In this document: positions 17,711 to 27,727 of the stretch, one piece after another
Layout: every line of letters begins with the position of its first letter
Position numbering within the stretch: the first letter of the stretch is position 1
Assembly (NCBI RefSeq): GCF_001690195.1
Contig: NZ_LZGM01000049.1
Span: 1 to 64,000, forward strand
Direction of reading: 5' to 3'
DNA: 64,000 bases
Source of the DNA: Gilliamella sp. wkB108
GTDB lineage: Bacteria; Pseudomonadota; Gammaproteobacteria; Enterobacterales; Orbaceae
Notes under the pieces: model-generated
Databases searched by the model: none
What the model was told of the DNA's origin: nothing
What the model saw: only the letters and a program-made list of their open reading frames with translations
Made by a program: the position numbers and the translations under genes

Positions 17711-18151
17711 ATGGATTTTATTACTCTCGAAATTATACCTTTTATTAAAAATCACATGATCCTTTCTTTAGGTTGGATCGTTTTATTTATCGCTATTATC
17801 GTGATAACTATCAAAAGTAAATTATCAAAGGTTCAAATTATTAGTAATGCACAAGCTATCAACATGATCAATAAACAAGATGCTGTAATTGTTGATATCC
17901 GTTCGGCCGATAACTTCAAAAAAGGACATATCACCGAAGCTCATAATATCTTACCTATTGACATTAAAAATGCGAGTGCAAAAACTATTGAAAAGTTTAA
18001 AGAAAATCTCATTATTGTAATTGACGACAATGGATTAACCTCAGGTGGTATTGGTGAGATCCTCGTTAAACAAGGTTTTTTGCATGTTTTTGCATTAAAA
18101 GATGGTATTGCAGGATGGAATGGCGAGAATTTACCGCTAGTTAGAAAATAA
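17711..18151 (+). CDS. yibN: YibN-like membrane-anchored rhodanese-fold protein
   Basis: Homologue of E. coli YibN, with an N-terminal membrane helix (about 14-35) and a cytoplasmic rhodanese fold (about 48-143). It keeps the family pattern VIVDIRSADNFKKGHI and ends in GIAGWNGENLPLVRK. The active-site loop where rhodaneses carry the persulfide cysteine reads DDNGLTSGGIG, and the whole protein has no cysteine. It therefore cannot work as a sulfurtransferase and is more likely a structural or binding module. It lies 24 bp before secB, as in enterics, but grxC, which usually sits between them, is absent. Confidence 0.85.
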   Translation: MDFITLEIIPFIKNHMILSLGWIVLFIAIIVITIKSKLSKVQIISNAQAINMINKQDAVIVDIRSADNFKKGHITEAHNILPIDIKNASAKTIEKFKENLIIVIDDNGLTSGGIGEILVKQGFLHVFALKDGIAGWNGENLPLVRK

Positions 18152-18175
18152 TATTATATAAGATAAGGTTTTATT

Positions 18176-18658
18176 ATGACAGAACAAAACAATACACAAC
18201 AAACCGAAACAGAATTTGCTATTCAACGAATCTATATTAAAGATGTTTCATTTGAAACAAATAACGTGCCAGAGATCTTCACTAAACAATGGCAACCTGA
18301 AATGAATATAGAATTAAATTCTGCATCACAAATATTAAACGAAAATGTATATGAAGTTGCACTACGTGTAACGCTAACAGTGAAATCACATGATGAAGTT
18401 GTGTATATTTGTGAAGTAACTCAAGCCGGCATTTTCTCAGCAGCAGGCTTTAATGAAGGACAACTTCAACACTGCTTAGGCGCATATTGTCCTAATATTT
18501 TATTCCCATATGCCCGTGAAGTGATTTCTAACTTAGTCAGTAAGGGAACTTTCCCACCGGTTAATTTAGAACCTGTTAATTTTGATGCCCTATTTATGAA
18601 CTATATTCAACAACAGCAGCAACAAAAACAAACTGAATCAAGCGATACAATACAATAG
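18176..18658 (+). CDS. secB: Protein-export chaperone SecB
   Basis: Cytoplasmic tetrameric chaperone that holds secretory preproteins unfolded and delivers them to SecA. The 160-residue length is normal. Conserved parts are [19 protein letters not shown] at about 14-32, the strand [11 protein letters not shown], and the [36 protein letters not shown] core. The tail is Gln-rich and acidic, as in the C-terminal helix that contacts SecA. It is the middle gene of yibN-secB-gpsA, 37 bp before gpsA. Confidence 0.96.
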   Translation: MTEQNNTQQTETEFAIQRIYIKDVSFETNNVPEIFTKQWQPEMNIELNSASQILNENVYEVALRVTLTVKSHDEVVYICEVTQAGIFSAAGFNEGQLQHCLGAYCPNILFPYAREVISNLVSKGTFPPVNLEPVNFDALFMNYIQQQQQQKQTESSDTIQ

Positions 18659-18695
18659 TCATCGTTTAGTTCACGATAAATTAATTGGGTTATTT

Positions 18696-19709
18696 ATGAA
18701 AAAAAATGCTGTAGTAACGGTAATTGGAGCAGGCTCTTACGGAACCTCTTTAGCTATCTTATTGGCTCGCAATGGTCACCCTACTTTGTTGTGGGGTCAT
18801 GATCCTGATAAAATAGCGACCCTACAGCAAGATAGGCAAAATAAACAGTTTTTGCCTGATATCCAATTTCCAGCGCTTCTTGAAATTGAAGGTGATTTAC
18901 AAACGGCTGTTTCAGCGGCACCTATTTTACTTATCGTGGTGCCTAGTCATGCCTTTGCTAGTGTGTTAACCCAAATTAAACCATTTTTACGTAAAGACAG
19001 TAAAATAGTATGGGCAACGAAAGGACTTGAAGTCGATACCGGTCGATTATTGCAAGATGTGGCACGAGAGATCCTTGGTGATAAAATTCCATTAGCGGTA
19101 ATCTCTGGTCCAACTTTTGCTAAAGAGGTAGCATCGGGTTTACCTACAGCAATAACGGTTGCTTCAACCGATGAACACTTCTTAACCGAATTACAAAATC
19201 TATTTCATTGCAGTAAAAGCTTTCGTGTTTATAGCAGTAAAGACTTTGTTGGTGTACAACTTGGTGGTGCAATTAAAAATGTTATTGCAATTGGTGCCGG
19301 TTTATCCGATGGACTTGGTTTTGGTGCAAACGCTAGAACAGCTTTAATTACCCGAGGATTGGCTGAAATGATGCGATTGGGTGCAGTGCTTGGCGCCGAT
19401 ACTGCAACTTTTATGGGTATGGCTGGACTAGGTGATCTGGTGTTAACTTGCACAGATAATCAATCTCGTAACCGTCGTTTCGGTATATTACTTGGTCAGA
19501 ACAAATCTATTCAAGAGGCGCAAGCAATTATTGCCCAAGTGGTTGAAGGTTGTAAAAATACCAAAGAAGTATGGATGCTTGCTCAGAAATACCATGTTGA
19601 TATGCCAATCACAGAGCAAATTTATAAAATCTTATATGAACATAAAGATCCTAAACAAGCTGCAATGGCATTACTTGGGCGTTCACAAAAAGAGGAACTA
19701 AAAAGTTAG
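18696..19709 (+). CDS. gpsA: Glycerol-3-phosphate dehydrogenase [NAD(P)+]
   Basis: Reduces dihydroxyacetone phosphate to sn-glycerol 3-phosphate for phospholipid synthesis. The Rossmann signature [10 protein letters not shown] is at 11-20, followed by WGHDPDKI. The catalytic lysine lies in [21 protein letters not shown] and the [13 protein letters not shown] segment is conserved. Length 337 is normal. It completes the yibN-secB-gpsA cluster. A small TATACG-GAAA-CGTATA hairpin follows at 19714-19729, without a T run. Confidence 0.96.
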   Translation: MKKNAVVTVIGAGSYGTSLAILLARNGHPTLLWGHDPDKIATLQQDRQNKQFLPDIQFPALLEIEGDLQTAVSAAPILLIVVPSHAFASVLTQIKPFLRKDSKIVWATKGLEVDTGRLLQDVAREILGDKIPLAVISGPTFAKEVASGLPTAITVASTDEHFLTELQNLFHCSKSFRVYSSKDFVGVQLGGAIKNVIAIGAGLSDGLGFGANARTALITRGLAEMMRLGAVLGADTATFMGMAGLGDLVLTCTDNQSRNRRFGILLGQNKSIQEAQAIIAQVVEGCKNTKEVWMLAQKYHVDMPITEQIYKILYEHKDPKQAAMALLGRSQKEELKS

Positions 19710-19791
19710 CTTTTATACGGAAACGTATAGTTAACCTGAAACATCTTTACAAAATTCTTTATTTGGCAATATGAATAATTAACAACCTATT

Positions 19792-20766
19792 TTATATATT
19801 AATGCCAATCCCTCTTTCTTTCGCTTTAAGGTAGATGTCATAACCTACATACACATCTAAAACGGCAGTACCAACGGTTTTAAATAAAGTTATTTGCTTG
19901 GCGTTTTGCCGACAAAGTTGGGGTTGTATAACTAAATCACCTAATTCTAAAAAATCACTTTGAGACACCAATTTTTGCTTAATTGGATCAATAATATCGC
20001 CAGCCTCTGCAAAAACTCCGTCTTTGGTATCAAGTACGCGAATATCTGCTTTTTTTACGATACTAGCTGGTATTTCATGCATTTCAGGTGTATAAGCACC
20101 CACGCCATTAATATGTGTACCGGATTTTACTTTATCTCCATTAAATGTCACAACTTTTGATGTTGTCACTGACGTGATAATATCAGCCTGACAAATATCA
20201 TCATCTAAATGTTGTGAAAAATAGAGGTTTGCAGAGAAATGAGCAAAACGTATTTTCATTTGTTGAGTGAATTGCTTACCTTTCTCACTATCAATATCAA
20301 AAATGGCAACATCAGTTAATGGGCGAACCGTTAACATCGCTTCTAATTGTGAAATTGCTTGCCCACCAGTGCCAATTAAAACTGCTCGTTTAGCATCTTT
20401 ACGAGCCAAAAGATCAGTCGCAGCGCCTTGCACTGCACCGGTTCGTAATTGGGTTACGAAAGTACCGTCAAGCATAGCACAAACTTCACCTGTTAGTGGA
20501 TCTAACATCAACACTTGCGCAGGTACTGAAGGTTTTCCCAATTGTGGATTATCGGGAAAAACTGACACAATTTTAATTCCGACTATATCACTTCCTTTGA
20601 TATGAGCTGGCATAAATAAACTTTGTCCTTTTTGCATATCAAAATTAATTCGCAGCGGAACATCACTATCACCTTGAGTATAAATTTTTAATGCTTGTTT
20701 ATCAGCAGCTATCGCATCTTGCATACTATAAACTTTTTCGATCTCTTTCGCGGTTAAGATTAACAT
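19792..20766 (-). CDS. Ornithine cyclodeaminase/mu-crystallin family enzyme
   Basis: A 324-residue NAD(P)-dependent enzyme of the OCD/mu-crystallin family. Members include ornithine cyclodeaminase, alanine dehydrogenase and pyrroline-2-carboxylate or ketimine reductases, so the substrate cannot be set by eye. Visible features are the N-terminal dimerisation part with PLRINFDMQKGQSLFMPA, the TQLRTGAVQGAATDLLARKDAK segment carrying the conserved Arg, and the nucleotide-binding motif LIGTGGQA near 130-137. The C-terminal part has HINGVGAYTPEMHEI and AEAGDI. It stands alone between gpsA (convergent) and aas (divergent). Confidence 0.82.
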   Translation of the reverse strand: MLILTAKEIEKVYSMQDAIAADKQALKIYTQGDSDVPLRINFDMQKGQSLFMPAHIKGSDIVGIKIVSVFPDNPQLGKPSVPAQVLMLDPLTGEVCAMLDGTFVTQLRTGAVQGAATDLLARKDAKRAVLIGTGGQAISQLEAMLTVRPLTDVAIFDIDSEKGKQFTQQMKIRFAHFSANLYFSQHLDDDICQADIITSVTTSKVVTFNGDKVKSGTHINGVGAYTPEMHEIPASIVKKADIRVLDTKDGVFAEAGDIIDPIKQKLVSQSDFLELGDLVIQPQLCRQNAKQITLFKTVGTAVLDVYVGYDIYLKAKERGIGINI

Positions 20767-20964
20767 GTTAGCTCTCCATTTTTATTGAATGGTTATTTTA
20801 CTTTTTTACTATTAATTGTCTATTTTTTAATATAATGCAAATTCCTAATGATTTAACCATTTGTTTAATATTAATAAAATACATAAAATTCACATAGCTT
20901 GTATATTTTGCATATTTTCACTATTATTAATTGGTGCAATTTTGCACGGAAATTGAGAAATAAG

Positions 20965-23106
20965 ATGTTATTTAAAGTATTAAGATTTTTCTTAAAGATT
21001 TTATTTCATGTTAAAATTCATGGTAATCTCGATAATTTAAAACAAGATAGACTTCTAATCACTCCTAATCATGTTTCTTTCCTAGACGGTGTTTTAATTG
21101 GTGTATTTTTACCTGTTCGTCCAGTTTTTGCTATTTATGCAGGTTATATCAATCACTGGTTAGTTCGCTTAGCCAAACGTTATGCCGATTTTGTGCCTAT
21201 GGATCCATTGAGTCCTATGGCAATTAAAAGTTTAGTTAGAGAGGTAGAGAAAGGTCGCCCAATTGTAATCTTCCCTGAAGGTCGAATCACCATAACCGGT
21301 TCATTAATGAAAATTTATGACGGTGCTGCTTTTGTGGCCGCTCGTTCTAAAGCCACGATTGTACCAGTTTGGATTGAAGGTGCTGAATTTACCCTCACAA
21401 GTCGTTTGAAAGGACTATTTAAACGTCATTTATTTCCTAAGATCACTATTAATGTCCTTGAACCCACTTCAATCCCTATGCCTAATGCAAGTAAAGCCAA
21501 TGAACGTCGATATATTGCAGGAGAAATGCTTCATCAAATTATGATGAATGCACGCATGGCCAGTCGTCCTAAATTAACACTATTTGAAGCACTGCTAGAA
21601 GCACAAGTTCGCTATGGTGTTAAATCTCGTATGGTACAAGACCCAACAACCACCGAAGCGTCTTATCGTAATTTGTTAAAACAAATTATTGGGGTTAGCT
21701 GTATCATTGCTAAAATCACCAAAAGAAAAGAAAGGGTTGGGGTATTACTGCCAAATGCAACAATTACAGTTGCAACTATTTTTGGATTATCGGTTAAAAA
21801 TCGTATTCCCGCGATGCTCAATTATACCGCGGGAACAAAAGGCATCATGTGTGCAGTGACTGCTGCAGAAATTAAAACCATTATTACCTCACGTAAATTC
21901 ATACAAAAAGGTAAACTTGATTATTTACTTGACGAAATTAAAGGTGTTAAGTGGTATTTTCTTGAAGATCTTCGTAGCAGTTTAACTTTTGTCGACAAAC
22001 TCTATGTTGTAGTTCATCAATATATACCTCGTTTAGTGCAACAATATCAATCAAGTGATGATGAAGCTTTGATACTCTTTACTTCTGGTTCTGAAGGTAA
22101 CCCTAAAGGCGTAGTACATAGCCATGGTAGCTTACTTGCCAATGTTGAGCAAATTCGAACCGTCATTGATCCAACACCAGCAGATCGGTTTATGTCTGCA
22201 TTACCACTATTTCATGCTTTTGGTATTACCGCCGGACTATTTTTACCACTATTTTCTGGTAGTCGAACTTTTTTATATCCTAATCCTCTACATTACCGCA
22301 TGGTACCAGAAATTATTTACGACCAAAACTGTACTATATTATTTGGTACACCTACTTTCTTAGCCAACTATGCGCGTTATGCACATCCTTATGATTTCAT
22401 GCGCTTACGTTATGTTGTTGCTGGTGCAGAAAAACTATCCGAAGCAGTACGTGAGCAATGGAAAGATAAATACGGTATCCGTATTTTAGAAGGTTATGGT
22501 GTGACAGAATGTGCGCCCGTTGTCGCTCTCAATGTACCAATGGCGTTTAAAAATGGTACAGTTGGTCGATTATTGCCGGGGATGATCTCCCGATTAATAC
22601 CAATATCAGGCATTAGCAATGGTGGTGAGTTACAGCTCAAAGGTCCAAATGTAATGAAAGGTTATTTACGTGTTGAAGCACCCGGTAAACTCGAACCACC
22701 TGAAGCTATGGATGAAAATGGTCATTTAGAACGTGGCTGGTATGATACTGGAGATATTGTAGCAATCGATACAGAAGGCTTTATAACTATCAAAGGACGT
22801 TTAAAACGATTCGCTAAAATTGCTGGTGAAATGGTTTCTTTAGAAAGTGTTGAAGCTCTTGCTAAAAAAGTCGATCCTGATGCAATGCATGGTGCTACAG
22901 TCAAATCTGATGCATCAAAAGGAGAAGCTATTGTACTATTTACGACATCTAAACAGTTAAGTCGGGAACAACTTAATCAAGTAGCCCAAGAGCTTGGCAT
23001 ACCAGCTTTAGCCGTTCCTCGTGATATTCGTACCGTAAAAGAGTTACCATTACTCGGAACCGGTAAAATTGATTTTATCACATTACGAAAAATGGCAGAC
23101 GAATAA
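20965..23106 (+). CDS. aas: Aas: 2-acyl-GPE acyltransferase / acyl-ACP synthetase
   Basis: Bifunctional inner-membrane enzyme that re-acylates lysophosphatidylethanolamine taken back by LplT. The N-terminal PlsC-like acyltransferase domain (about 1-200) has the HX4D motif NHVSFLD and the FPEGR box. The C-terminal AMP-binding domain (about 230-710) has [28 protein letters not shown] and YDTGD. I take the ATG at 20965: it gives 713 residues and aligns MLFKVLRFF with the E. coli start. A TTG 66 bp upstream is in frame but adds a segment not seen in the family. It is followed by lplT after 15 bp. Confidence 0.95.
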   Translation: MLFKVLRFFLKILFHVKIHGNLDNLKQDRLLITPNHVSFLDGVLIGVFLPVRPVFAIYAGYINHWLVRLAKRYADFVPMDPLSPMAIKSLVREVEKGRPIVIFPEGRITITGSLMKIYDGAAFVAARSKATIVPVWIEGAEFTLTSRLKGLFKRHLFPKITINVLEPTSIPMPNASKANERRYIAGEMLHQIMMNARMASRPKLTLFEALLEAQVRYGVKSRMVQDPTTTEASYRNLLKQIIGVSCIIAKITKRKERVGVLLPNATITVATIFGLSVKNRIPAMLNYTAGTKGIMCAVTAAEIKTIITSRKFIQKGKLDYLLDEIKGVKWYFLEDLRSSLTFVDKLYVVVHQYIPRLVQQYQSSDDEALILFTSGSEGNPKGVVHSHGSLLANVEQIRTVIDPTPADRFMSALPLFHAFGITAGLFLPLFSGSRTFLYPNPLHYRMVPEIIYDQNCTILFGTPTFLANYARYAHPYDFMRLRYVVAGAEKLSEAVREQWKDKYGIRILEGYGVTECAPVVALNVPMAFKNGTVGRLLPGMISRLIPISGISNGGELQLKGPNVMKGYLRVEAPGKLEPPEAMDENGHLERGWYDTGDIVAIDTEGFITIKGRLKRFAKIAGEMVSLESVEALAKKVDPDAMHGATVKSDASKGEAIVLFTTSKQLSREQLNQVAQELGIPALAVPRDIRTVKELPLLGTGKIDFITLRKMADE

Positions 23107-23121
23107 ACAAAAGGATGCCGT

Positions 23122-24309
23122 ATGAATCAACATTCACTTTTTAGCAAAGGCATGGTAGCAACCATGCTGGCGCAATTTTTTTCAGCCTTTGCTGACAATG
23201 CACTGTTTTTTGCCATATTGGCCTTCATCAAGAATCTTCATTATCCGGAGTGGAGCCAATCAGTATTACAAATCGGTTTTGTTATCCCTTTTATTTTACT
23301 TTCTCCTTTTGTTGGCCAATTTGCCGATAGTATGTCAAAAGGTAAGGTTATGATGATCTCAAACTGCATAAAATTAGTCGGTGCAGGTTGTATCTGTATT
23401 AATATCAGTCCTTTTTTAGGCTATTTTTTAGTTGGGATTGGCGCTGCAGGTTATTCACCTGCCAAATATGGGATTTTAGGTGAACTAACTTCGGGCGATA
23501 ATTTGGTTAAGGCCAATGGCTTAATCGAAGCTTCAACGATCGCAGCAATTTTACTAGGCTCATTAGCCGGTGGTCATATTGCCGATCTTAACATAGTTGC
23601 TTCTTTACTGGCTTGTGTAGTAATGTATGGATTGGCTGTGATTGCTAATCTTTTTATTCCTAAATTACCGATCGCAAGACAAGATATTAAGTGGAAATTT
23701 ACCAGTATGATTAAAGACTTTGCTCATACAGTCAAAGTCATTTTCATGCATAAACAAGCTCGTTTCACCTTATTTGGTACAAGCTTATTTTGGGGTGCAG
23801 GTATTACATTGCGCTTTTTATTAATCAGTTGGGTTCCTATCGTGTTAGGGATCACCGATAATTCTACTCCAACCAACCTCAACGCAGTTGTTGCTATCGG
23901 GATAGTTATTGGTGCTGGGCTGGCAAGTACATTGATCTCAATGAATAACACCTTACGGTGTATTCCTGCCGGAATAATGATGGGTATTGCCGTTATTGCT
24001 TTTACTTTGCAAAGTCACATTGTCTCATCTTACATTTTATTAATTGTAATTGGTGCTTTAGGCGGATTCTTTTTAGTACCTTTAAATGCATTGATCCAAA
24101 AGATTGGTAGAGAGCTTGTGGGAGCAGGTAGTGTTATTTCAGTACAAAATCTAAGTGAATATGGCGCAATGATGATCATGCTTGGACTTTATTCTTTAGC
24201 TATTGCGCTTAATATCTCAGTTATTACCATTGGTGTTGGTTTTGGCTGTTTATTCGCTCTTGTTATCTTTTTATTATGGTTAGGATTAAAAAATAATGCA
24301 GCATCTTAA
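23122..24309 (+). CDS. lplT: Lysophospholipid transporter LplT
   Basis: Major-facilitator inner-membrane flippase that brings lysophospholipids to the cytoplasmic face, where Aas re-acylates them. About twelve hydrophobic helices are visible over 395 residues, close to the enterobacterial length. The first helix contains [13 protein letters not shown] and the loop after helix 2 has [13 protein letters not shown]. Adjacency to aas is conserved. Its 3' end overlaps the start of murQ by 14 bp, making a three-gene unit. Confidence 0.93.
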   Translation: MNQHSLFSKGMVATMLAQFFSAFADNALFFAILAFIKNLHYPEWSQSVLQIGFVIPFILLSPFVGQFADSMSKGKVMMISNCIKLVGAGCICINISPFLGYFLVGIGAAGYSPAKYGILGELTSGDNLVKANGLIEASTIAAILLGSLAGGHIADLNIVASLLACVVMYGLAVIANLFIPKLPIARQDIKWKFTSMIKDFAHTVKVIFMHKQARFTLFGTSLFWGAGITLRFLLISWVPIVLGITDNSTPTNLNAVVAIGIVIGAGLASTLISMNNTLRCIPAGIMMGIAVIAFTLQSHIVSSYILLIVIGALGGFFLVPLNALIQKIGRELVGAGSVISVQNLSEYGAMMIMLGLYSLAIALNISVITIGVGFGCLFALVIFLLWLGLKNNAAS

Positions 24310-25204
24310 TTTATCAAATATGTTAACCGAAAGTCGTAATCCGAACAGTGAGAAAATTGATAACTGTTCAACGCTTGAGATTCTGAAAATTATCAATCAT
24401 GAAGATAAACAAGTTGCGTTAGCAGTTGAAAAACAAATTCCACAAATTGCCAAAGCGGTCGATATTATTAGTCATGCCTTTTCTAATCAAGGTAGATTAA
24501 TCTATATCGGTGCTGGTACCTCTGGTCGATTAGGTATTTTAGATGCCAGTGAATGCCCTCCAACTTATGGCACACCGCCAGAACAAGTCATAGGATTAAT
24601 AGCAGGTGGTCAGCCTGCTATTTTCAAAGCAGTGGAAAATGCAGAAGATAATCCACAATTAGCCATTAGTGATTTAAAAAATATCAATTTAACAGCCAAA
24701 GATGTGCTAGTTGGTATCGCTGCAAGTGGCCGTACTCCTTATGTAATAGGAGGAATGGAGTTTGCTAAAGCAATTGGTGCAACCGTCATTAGCTTATGCT
24801 GTAATCCAAATGCACCGATGATAACAACCGCTGATATTGCAATCACACCTGTTGTTGGCGCTGAAGTTATCACTGGTTCATCAAGAATGAAAGCCGGTAC
24901 AGCACAAAAGTTGATCCTCAATATGCTAACCACCGCGAGTATGATTAAAATTGGTAAAGTTTATGGCAATTTAATGGTCGATGTTGAAGCAACAAATGCA
25001 AAACTAATTGAGCGACAAATCACCATTGTCATGCAGGCGACTGATTGCGACCGAAATACGGCAATTTTAGCACTTGAGCAAAGTAGCAGGCACTGCAAAA
25101 CGGCAATTTTAATGATCCTTGCCAATCTCAATGCTGAACAAGCTAAACAAACGCTTAACCAACAAAATGGTTTCATACGCCAAGCACTCAAGCACAATGC
25201 TTAA
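24296..25204 (+). CDS. murQ: N-acetylmuramic acid 6-phosphate etherase
   Basis: Cleaves the lactyl ether of MurNAc 6-phosphate to give GlcNAc 6-phosphate and D-lactate during peptidoglycan recycling. The SIS domain has [24 protein letters not shown] (about 71-94), which includes the catalytic glutamate. [12 protein letters not shown] and [17 protein letters not shown] are also diagnostic. Length 302 is normal. It overlaps lplT by 14 bp, so translational coupling is likely. The MurP PTS permease that normally feeds MurQ is not adjacent. An imperfect hairpin follows at 25219-25253. Confidence 0.95.
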   Translation: MQHLNLSNMLTESRNPNSEKIDNCSTLEILKIINHEDKQVALAVEKQIPQIAKAVDIISHAFSNQGRLIYIGAGTSGRLGILDASECPPTYGTPPEQVIGLIAGGQPAIFKAVENAEDNPQLAISDLKNINLTAKDVLVGIAASGRTPYVIGGMEFAKAIGATVISLCCNPNAPMITTADIAITPVVGAEVITGSSRMKAGTAQKLILNMLTTASMIKIGKVYGNLMVDVEATNAKLIERQITIVMQATDCDRNTAILALEQSSRHCKTAILMILANLNAEQAKQTLNQQNGFIRQALKHNA

Positions 25205-25218
25205 GTGATTAGAATAAC

Positions 25219-25253
25219 GCCGATTTACCAACTATATTTAATAGGTAAGCGGC
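25219..25253 (+). terminator. Imperfect hairpin after murQ
   Basis: GCCG-AT-TTACC pairs with GGTAA-G-CGGC around an AT-rich loop, just after the murQ stop. The T run that follows is poor (ATTGTATAAATT), so termination efficiency is uncertain. Confidence 0.4.
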
Positions 25254-25913
25254 ATTGTATAAATTGATATCATATTAATTATTCACTATAAATTTTAATT
25301 AAACATCTTTTTTAATAAGCAAACAATAACAAATAAAGGTTAATATACAATCAATAAGGTAGAATGTAATTATCATTTAAGGTCAATTAAACCCCACCCT
25401 ACCTAAAATCCCTTTCAATAAAATCTTATTATACAATTGATTATTAATAATAAAACATAACTGCCTTTCTAAACCAAACCGATCACCAGCAAAATTCTCC
25501 TTACTGTAAAAAAATAGTATGCATTATCAAATGAATGATCAATAATTAACAATATGTATAACATTATGTAATATTAAATAGAACACGATTATATTTTATA
25601 TATTTCTAAACCATTTATGCAAATGCGTAACTAATTAAAAATTAACAATTTAATTATATTTTAGTTTCTGGTTTCGTTATGGTTTGATAATTAAATTTAT
25701 AAAAAAATGGCATAGAAACATTTTTTACGGATTTAATTATGTCGGTATTTTCATTTGATATTTTTGCAAAATTAATGGAGGTTTAACTTTTTAGCTGAAT
25801 AAAAATAGGCATTTATTTTATTTTATAAAATAACTAAGCAGAACTAATTTTGTCGATTCATTTTATAATAATTTTATATTATTCAATAATATAAATATTG
25901 GGAGGAAAATGGT
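25254..25913 (+). promoter_or_regulatory. Long AT-rich leader region upstream of manXYZ
   Basis: About 660 bp without a recognisable gene. It contains two perfect palindromes close to manX: TTATTTTATAAAATAA (25818-25833), and arms TTATATTATT/AATAATATAA (25874-25883 and 25885-25894) that end about 20 bp before the manX ATG. A 15-codon frame at 25739-25786 (ATG TCG to TAA) ends next to a GGAGG but has no credible start signal of its own. No sigma-54, Cra or good CRP consensus was found. The length and the palindromes suggest a regulated promoter and leader. Confidence 0.4.
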
Positions 25914-26888
25914 ATGGTAGGGATAATTCTGGCGACTCATGGCGAGTTTGCAGAAGGTATTCTACAATCAGGAACGATGATATTTGGAGAACAAGAGAAT
26001 GTAAAAGCCGTTACCTTGCATCCAAGTGATAGTCCTGAGAGTTTGAAGGAGAGAATGTTAGCCGCAATAGCCACATTCGATAATCAAGATGAAGTCCTAT
26101 TTTTAGTCGATTTATGGGGTGGTACTCCATTTAATCAAGCAAATAATTTATGTGGTTCACACAGTAATTGGGCAATTGTTGCAGGTTTAAATCTACCTAT
26201 GTTAATTGAAGCTTATTCTTCACGTTTGTCAATGGAGAGTGCCAAAGAGATTGCTGGTGAAATTTTAGCTTCCGCTAAAGAAGGGATAAAAGCCACAGTT
26301 GAAACAACCTCTTCCAACCAAGCGACAAATCGAGCCGCTAATACGATCCCAGAAGGAACCGTGTTAGGTGACGGTAAAATGAAAATTGTACTTGCTCGTG
26401 TAGATTCACGCTTATTACACGGACAAGTTGCAACCTCATGGACTAAATCTACCAATCCAAATCGTATTATTGTTGTCTCTGATTCTGTTGCTAAAGATGA
26501 TTTAAGAAAAAAACTCATCCAAGAAGCGGCCCCTCCCGGTGTGAAAGCCAATGTTGTACCTATTAAAAAGATTATTGAAGTTTCACGCGATCCACGTTTT
26601 GGTAATACGAAAGCATTACTTTTGTTTGAAAACCCACAAGATGTTTTACGAGCAATTGAAGGTGGTGTTGATATTGATGTTCTCAATGTTGGTTCCATGG
26701 CTCATTCGGTCGGTAAAGTGATGGTCAACAAAGTACTGTCAATGAATGCGGATGACGTAGATACTTTTGAAAAACTAAAAGCCAAAAATGTGAAATTTGA
26801 TGTTCGCAAAGTTCCTAATGACTCTAAAGATAATATGGATGAGTTATTGAAAAAAGCGAAACAAGAATTAGCTGAACAAAAAAATTAG
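25914..26888 (+). CDS. manX: Mannose-family PTS enzyme IIAB (ManX)
   Basis: Cytoplasmic phosphotransfer subunit of a mannose/fructose/sorbose-family PTS. The IIA domain (1-125) carries the phospho-histidine H9 in LATHGEFAEG. A linker rich in Thr/Asn (about 128-150) leads to the IIB domain with H169 in DSRLLHGQVATSW. Length 324 compares with 323 for E. coli ManX. GGGAGG lies 7 bp before the start. It is first of manX-manY-manZ and is followed by a DUF956 gene. The sugar cannot be fixed by eye: mannose, glucosamine and other hexoses are possible. Confidence 0.93.
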   Translation: MVGIILATHGEFAEGILQSGTMIFGEQENVKAVTLHPSDSPESLKERMLAAIATFDNQDEVLFLVDLWGGTPFNQANNLCGSHSNWAIVAGLNLPMLIEAYSSRLSMESAKEIAGEILASAKEGIKATVETTSSNQATNRAANTIPEGTVLGDGKMKIVLARVDSRLLHGQVATSWTKSTNPNRIIVVSDSVAKDDLRKKLIQEAAPPGVKANVVPIKKIIEVSRDPRFGNTKALLLFENPQDVLRAIEGGVDIDVLNVGSMAHSVGKVMVNKVLSMNADDVDTFEKLKAKNVKFDVRKVPNDSKDNMDELLKKAKQELAEQKN

Positions 26889-26910
26889 TTTTTAATTGAG
26901 GGATTATATT

Positions 26911-27711
26911 ATGACGTTATCGATTATTTCTATCATTTTGGTGATAGTTATTGCTTTTCTAGCAGGTATGGAAGGCATTTTAGATCAGTTTCAGTTTCAT
27001 CAACCTTTAGTTGCTTGTACATTGATTGGACTGGTAACCGGTAATTTAGAAGCTGGAATCGTATTAGGCGGTGCATTACAAATGGTTGCTCTAGGTTGGG
27101 CAAATATCGGAGCAGCAGTTGCACCTGATGCCGCGCTTGCTTCTGTCGCCTCTGCAATTATTTTAGTACTAGGTGGACAAGGTGTAGCCGGTGTGTCTAC
27201 CGCTATCGCCATTGCGATTCCTCTTAGTGTTGCAGGGTTATTCTTAACCATGATTGTACGAACTATCGCCGTTCCTATTGTGCATATGATGGATGCCGCA
27301 GCCGAACATGGCAATATTCGTCGTATTGAATGGTTACAAATTCTAGGTATCTGCTTGCAAGGATTAAGAATCGCTATCCCAGCAGCAGCCTTACTATTTA
27401 TTCCTGCACAAACCGTTCAAGAGATATTAAGGTCTATGCCTAAGTGGTTAAACGATGGTATGGCCATCGGTGGAGGTATGGTGGTTGCAGTAGGTTATGG
27501 AATGGTAATCAATATGATGGCAAGTCGTGAAGTTTGGCCATTTTTTATCATCGGTTTTGTAGTTGCAGCGCTAACACAATTAACCTTAATTGCTCTTGGT
27601 GCATTGGGTATAGCATTAGCAATAATTTATTTAAACCTCTCAGAACGAGGCAATTCATCAAATGGTGGCAATAAAGGTGATCCACTTGATGACATTTTGA
27701 ATGATTACTAA
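26911..27711 (+). CDS. manY: Mannose-family PTS enzyme IIC (ManY)
   Basis: Inner-membrane sugar channel subunit. I choose the ATG at 26911, preceded by GAGGG, which gives 266 residues as in E. coli ManY; a TTG 15 bp upstream is in frame but has no support. Conserved stretches include AGMEGILDQFQFHQPLVACT near the N-terminus, ALGWANIGAAVAPDAALASV and the amphipathic IAIPAAALLFIP. About seven hydrophobic segments are visible. The 3' end overlaps an upstream ATG of the IID frame by 11 bp, though the likely manZ start is 27728. Confidence 0.93.
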   Translation: MTLSIISIILVIVIAFLAGMEGILDQFQFHQPLVACTLIGLVTGNLEAGIVLGGALQMVALGWANIGAAVAPDAALASVASAIILVLGGQGVAGVSTAIAIAIPLSVAGLFLTMIVRTIAVPIVHMMDAAAEHGNIRRIEWLQILGICLQGLRIAIPAAALLFIPAQTVQEILRSMPKWLNDGMAIGGGMVVAVGYGMVINMMASREVWPFFIIGFVVAALTQLTLIALGALGIALAIIYLNLSERGNSSNGGNKGDPLDDILNDY

Positions 27712-27727
27712 GAGTTTGGAGAAAAAA

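Noticed and set aside
20899-20964. N-terminal extension of Aas from a TTG
   Set aside because: The first 22 residues have no counterpart in the family; the ATG at 20965 reproduces the usual start.
25708-25723. Possible sigma-54 promoter TGGCATAGAAACATTT before manX
   Set aside because: The -24 element fits but the -12 GC is absent at the required spacing.
25739-25786. 15-codon frame that could be a leader peptide before manX
   Set aside because: No ribosome binding site of its own and no run of regulatory codons; chance open frames are common in AT-rich DNA.
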